The translations under genes were made by a program, and so were the position numbers. Source: Bacteroidia bacterium (GTDB lineage: Bacteria > Bacteroidota > Bacteroidia > Chitinophagales > Chitinophagaceae). Taken from it: a DNA stretch of 64,000 nt. The notes under the pieces are model-generated. The model searched no databases. It saw only the letters and a program-made list of their open reading frames with translations, and had not been told where the DNA came from. The DNA is taken from assembly GCA_030426665.1 (NCBI GenBank), contig JAUHYD010000002.1, positions 1-64,000 of the forward strand, given 5' to 3'. Shown here piece by piece: positions 61,456-64,000 of the stretch (position 1 is the first letter of the stretch; every line of letters starts with the position of its first letter).

Positions 61456-61497
61456 AATGCCTGCTTTTGCCATTTGGTAGAATGCAGGCATTTTAGT
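61456..61497 (+). terminator. Terminator after icd
   Basis: aatgcctgc (61456-61464) and gcaggcatt (61484-61492) form a 9-bp stem with a long loop, followed by a T-rich tail. Located 30 bp after the icd stop. Confidence 0.75.
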
Positions 61498-61592
61498 TTT
61501 TACATTGCTTTTTATATTAAAGTTGCTCATTTTATTATTAATGCATTAAAATAAGATTATATTTGCAGTCCAAATTAATAGGCTGATTATAC

Positions 61593-62264
61593 ATGTCAAT
61601 CAATTTAGCATCATATATCGAGCATACTGTATTAAAACAGGCAACTACAGCGGCAGAAGTAGACAAGGTTTGTGTGGAGGCGTCAATGGCCGGGTTTGCT
61701 GCTGTCTGTATACCACCTCGCTATGTCTTTGGAGCAAAGAAGTTATTGGAGAGTTCCAGAGTTAAAGTTGTTACTGTTATCGGCTTTCCTCTTGGTTATA
61801 GCGCAACGGAAATTAAGGTGCGTGAAATTAAAGACGCCTTAGATATGGGCGCCGATGAGGTGGACATGGTTATCGATTTGTGTGCCCTCAAAAGTGGTGA
61901 TTGGTCTGCACTGGAACGCGAAATAAACGAATGTCTTAAGCCAATTGCCAAAGCCGGGAAAGTAATAAAGCTGATAGTAGAAAGTGGTATGCTAACCGAT
62001 ACAGAATTAGCCGCCTGTTGCAATCTGTATAGCAAGTATGAGATAGATTATATGAAGACATCTACCGGGTACGCGAGTGTGGGTGCTACTGTACATGCGG
62101 TGTCAATGATGCGAGAGTTGCTGCCAACCAGGATAGGCATTAAGGCCGCCGGTGGAATACGCAAATGCGCTTTCGCCATGGAGTTGATAGATGCCGGTGC
62201 TACACGCCTGGGCTGCTCCACCAGTATGCAGATTATGAAGGAGTACAGAAAGATGGTGGTATAG
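61593..62264 (+). CDS. deoC: Deoxyribose-phosphate aldolase
   Basis: Class I aldolase cleaving 2-deoxyribose-5-phosphate to acetaldehyde and glyceraldehyde-3-phosphate in deoxynucleoside catabolism. The 223-residue TIM-barrel protein has the Schiff-base lysine K155 in YMKTSTGY, the proton-relay Asp and Lys (VDMVIDL; IKAAGGIR) and the opening 'IEHTVLKQATTAAEV'. Length is normal. A tatatttg box (61558-61565) precedes the ATG. Convergent with thiG, about 55 bp between them. Confidence 0.95.
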   Translation: MSINLASYIEHTVLKQATTAAEVDKVCVEASMAGFAAVCIPPRYVFGAKKLLESSRVKVVTVIGFPLGYSATEIKVREIKDALDMGADEVDMVIDLCALKSGDWSALEREINECLKPIAKAGKVIKLIVESGMLTDTELAACCNLYSKYEIDYMKTSTGYASVGATVHAVSMMRELLPTRIGIKAAGGIRKCAFAMELIDAGATRLGCSTSMQIMKEYRKMVV

Positions 62265-62319
62265 ATGCCGGTTATTTGCTTTTACAAATTTTTTCTCCCT
62301 ATTTTTTTAATTCGATTAT

Positions 62320-63093
62320 TTATAAGTTCAGGAAGTCTGTTAGTGGGCTGCTACTTTCAGCATGGGATTTTATTGACCCGGGCTGAGCATTATATGCCAT
62401 TCTTCCTCCTTCGACAGCCATACGGAAGGCAGTAGCAATCAACACAGGGTCTCCGGCCACTGCAATTGCAGTATTCACCAATACTGCATCGGCACCGAGT
62501 TCCATAGCTGCTGCGGCATGGCTTGGTACACCTATACCCGCATCTATTATTACAGGTACATTACTCTGTTCAATAATAATCTGTAAAAACTCCAGCGTTT
62601 TCAGACCCATATTGCTGCCGATGGGGGCTCCCAGTGGCATTACTGCTGCTACGCCTACATCTTCAAGCCGTTTGCAAAGAACCGGGTCTGCGTGAATGTA
62701 GGGCAGTACAACGAAACCTTCCTTAACTAACCGTTCCGCTGCCATGAGCGTTTCTATCGGGTCTGGCATCAAGTACTTAGGATCCGGATGAATTTCAAGT
62801 TTCAGCCAGTTTGTTTGCATAGCTTCCCGCGCCAACTTGGCAGCAAATACAGCCTCGTCAGCATTGCGTACGCCGGAGGTGTTGGGTAGCAGGTGAATGT
62901 GTGGGTGTTGAAGGTGCTGCAATATATCGTCATCTTCACCGTCTCTACTTACTCGTTTTAATGCCACCGTTACCAATTCCGTGCCGGACGCAAGTAGTGC
63001 AGCCTCCATCAATTGGTGATTCCCAAACTTACCGGTTCCGGTAAACAGTCGGGATGAAAACTCTTTGTCGGCAATTTTTAATGTATCCTTCAT
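62320..63093 (-). CDS. thiG: Thiazole synthase ThiG
   Basis: Forms the thiazole ring of thiamine from deoxyxylulose-5-phosphate, ThiS thiocarboxylate and dehydroglycine. The 257-residue TIM barrel has '[12 protein letters not shown]', the imine-forming Lys in '[22 protein letters not shown]', 'PIGSNMGL', '[31 protein letters not shown]'. It overlaps the upstream thiE by 4 bp (ATGA), so it is translationally coupled. No terminator was noticed immediately downstream. Confidence 0.95.
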   Translation of the reverse strand: MKDTLKIADKEFSSRLFTGTGKFGNHQLMEAALLASGTELVTVALKRVSRDGEDDDILQHLQHPHIHLLPNTSGVRNADEAVFAAKLAREAMQTNWLKLEIHPDPKYLMPDPIETLMAAERLVKEGFVVLPYIHADPVLCKRLEDVGVAAVMPLGAPIGSNMGLKTLEFLQIIIEQSNVPVIIDAGIGVPSHAAAAMELGADAVLVNTAIAVAGDPVLIATAFRMAVEGGRMAYNAQPGSIKSHAESSSPLTDFLNL

Positions 63094-63716
63094 ACTACTC
63101 GTTGTTGTAAAAGTTGTTTAAATGTGGTGGTAGCAGTCGTTACATCTGCTGCATTGCATATAGCACCCGAAACTGCAACACCGTATAGGCCTGCATCTAT
63201 CAGATCAGACACATCCTTGTTTGTTATACCTCCGACTCCTACTAATGGAGGGTGGGGGATTTCATTATTAGATAACGCTTCGATAATCCGCTGATAGCCC
63301 TCTAAACCGATGACGGGGCTAAGGTTCTTCTTAGTGCCGGTAAACCGGAACGGCCCCAGACCTATGTAGTCTGTCGGCAGTTTTGATAGTCGTACCACAT
63401 CCTCATAAGTGTTTGCGGTGCAACCTATAATAAAATCCGGTCCCAGCAATGCTCTGGCTTCTTCGGCAGGCATGTCATTTTTACCAAGATGCACACCATC
63501 CGCAACCAACTCCATGGCTAATTGAACATTGTCATTAATTATAAAAGTAGCACCGTGTCTGCGACAAACCTGCTGCACCTCAATCGCTATATTTCTAAAT
63601 TCCGGATAAGGAGTGTCTTTCAAGCGCAATTGTACCCAGCTTGCGCCGCCGCCGCAAGCTGCATCGGCAACTGCGGCCGATGTAGTGATTAACTGCAATT
63701 TGGAGATTGGCTTCAT
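63090..63716 (-). CDS. thiE: Thiamine-phosphate synthase ThiE
   Basis: Joins the pyrimidine and thiazole moieties to thiamine monophosphate. The 208-residue TIM barrel has '[19 protein letters not shown]', '[26 protein letters not shown]', '[12 protein letters not shown]', '[16 protein letters not shown]' and '[28 protein letters not shown]'. ATG 63716 ([11 protein letters not shown]) is the family-type start and overlaps the thiD stop by ATGA; the frame stays open further upstream but runs antiparallel through thiD. Middle gene of thiD-thiE-thiG. Confidence 0.94.
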   Translation of the reverse strand: MKPISKLQLITTSAAVADAACGGGASWVQLRLKDTPYPEFRNIAIEVQQVCRRHGATFIINDNVQLAMELVADGVHLGKNDMPAEEARALLGPDFIIGCTANTYEDVVRLSKLPTDYIGLGPFRFTGTKKNLSPVIGLEGYQRIIEALSNNEIPHPPLVGVGGITNKDVSDLIDAGLYGVAVSGAICNAADVTTATTTFKQLLQQRVV

Positions 63717-64000
63717 GGGGCAAACTTTTGGTGAACACCTAATAGAGTGTCGCTGCTCGACAGGTATTTGTGTGTATAAGTATTCGCCAGCTCCGCTGCA
63801 TATGCCAGCTCTTTGCCTAACGATAGCTGTGCAGTCAAAGCTGCTGATAATACGCAACCGCTGCCGTGTTTTTCGCCATGTTCTATCCTGTCATTTGCGA
63901 AGGCATAGGTGTGGTCGGCAACATAGAGCAGATCCGTAACGGTACCCTGGTCGGCATGCCCTCCTTTAAGATAAATATTCAGGCTTTCGCTTTCTTCTTC
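63713..64000 (-). CDS. thiD: Hydroxymethylpyrimidine (phosphate) kinase ThiD, partial
   Basis: Last 95 codons of a ThiD-type kinase; the 5' part lies beyond the right edge. The C-terminal ribokinase-like motif 'KHGSGCVLSAALTAQLSLGKEL', with the catalytic region of the HMP-kinase family (normally HGTGC), is visible, preceded by 'GTVTDLLYVADHTYAF'. It would phosphorylate HMP for ThiE. The stop TGA overlaps the thiE ATG, indicating one operon. Confidence 0.88.
   Translation of the reverse strand, partial: EEESESLNIYLKGGHADQGTVTDLLYVADHTYAFANDRIEHGEKHGSGCVLSAALTAQLSLGKELAYAAELANTYTHKYLSSSDTLLGVHQKFAP

Overview
The window looks like a chromosome segment from a Bacteroidota bacterium, most likely a member of the Chitinophagales/Sphingobacteriales group. 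The evidence is a PorT-type type IX secretion protein, five secreted proteins with C-terminal type IX sorting tails, a TonB receptor with a carboxypeptidase-like N-terminal domain, promoters with TAnnTTTG -7 boxes, near absence of Shine-Dalgarno sites, and family-typical versions of MtaB, DUF2200, bacilliredoxin and the fused E1 dehydrogenase. No species can be named from the sequence alone.

Layout. (1) 1-4154 is the right end of an integrative mobilizable element: a TraG/VirD4-like fragment, a mobilization accessory gene, a MOBP-type relaxase and a tyrosine integrase, ending in a 3' half copy of a tRNA-Phe gene (attachment site). (2) 4.3-16.3 kb holds chromosomal accessory genes: a class II Fic protein, a serine hydrolase, a cluster of three YdeI/DUF1801 proteins, a propeller-metalloprotease fusion, and a large T9SS cargo with Ig-like repeats. 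(3) 16.4-24.1 kb is a patchwork of small orphan genes, at least three of them resembling polymorphic-toxin immunity proteins (CdiI/DUF1436, Imm63, NTF2-fold), separated by dense, structured intergenic repeats. (4) 24.1-35.7 kb is housekeeping: selD-mnmH-E1 dehydrogenase (each overlapping the next by one base), mtaB, an ECF sigma/anti-sigma/CpxP-like module, recQ, a GAF-HisKA protein and a Gfo/Idh/MocA oxidoreductase. (5) 35.7-46.5 kb is accessory again: an AT-rich pair of unknown genes, a REP-associated tyrosine transposase between inverted hairpins, lipoproteins, T9SS cargo and more structured repeats. (6) 46.6-64 kb is mostly core: DUF2200, rlmD, TonB receptor, FKBP isomerase, M20 peptidase, DinB, EEP nuclease, thiolase, porT, a candidate small RNA, bacilliredoxin, icd, deoC, and thiD-thiE-thiG running off the right edge.

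The most unusual signal is a family of about 16 dispersed intergenic elements made of two hairpins joined by a spacer of exactly 11 nt and closed by a CCAGTGGG-like tail. Stem sequences differ between copies, yet in the best-preserved copies both arms change together, so the fold appears to be conserved rather than the sequence. The copies are confined to the accessory regions, often next to orphan immunity genes and gene remnants. I know of no described family matching it, but I could not search.
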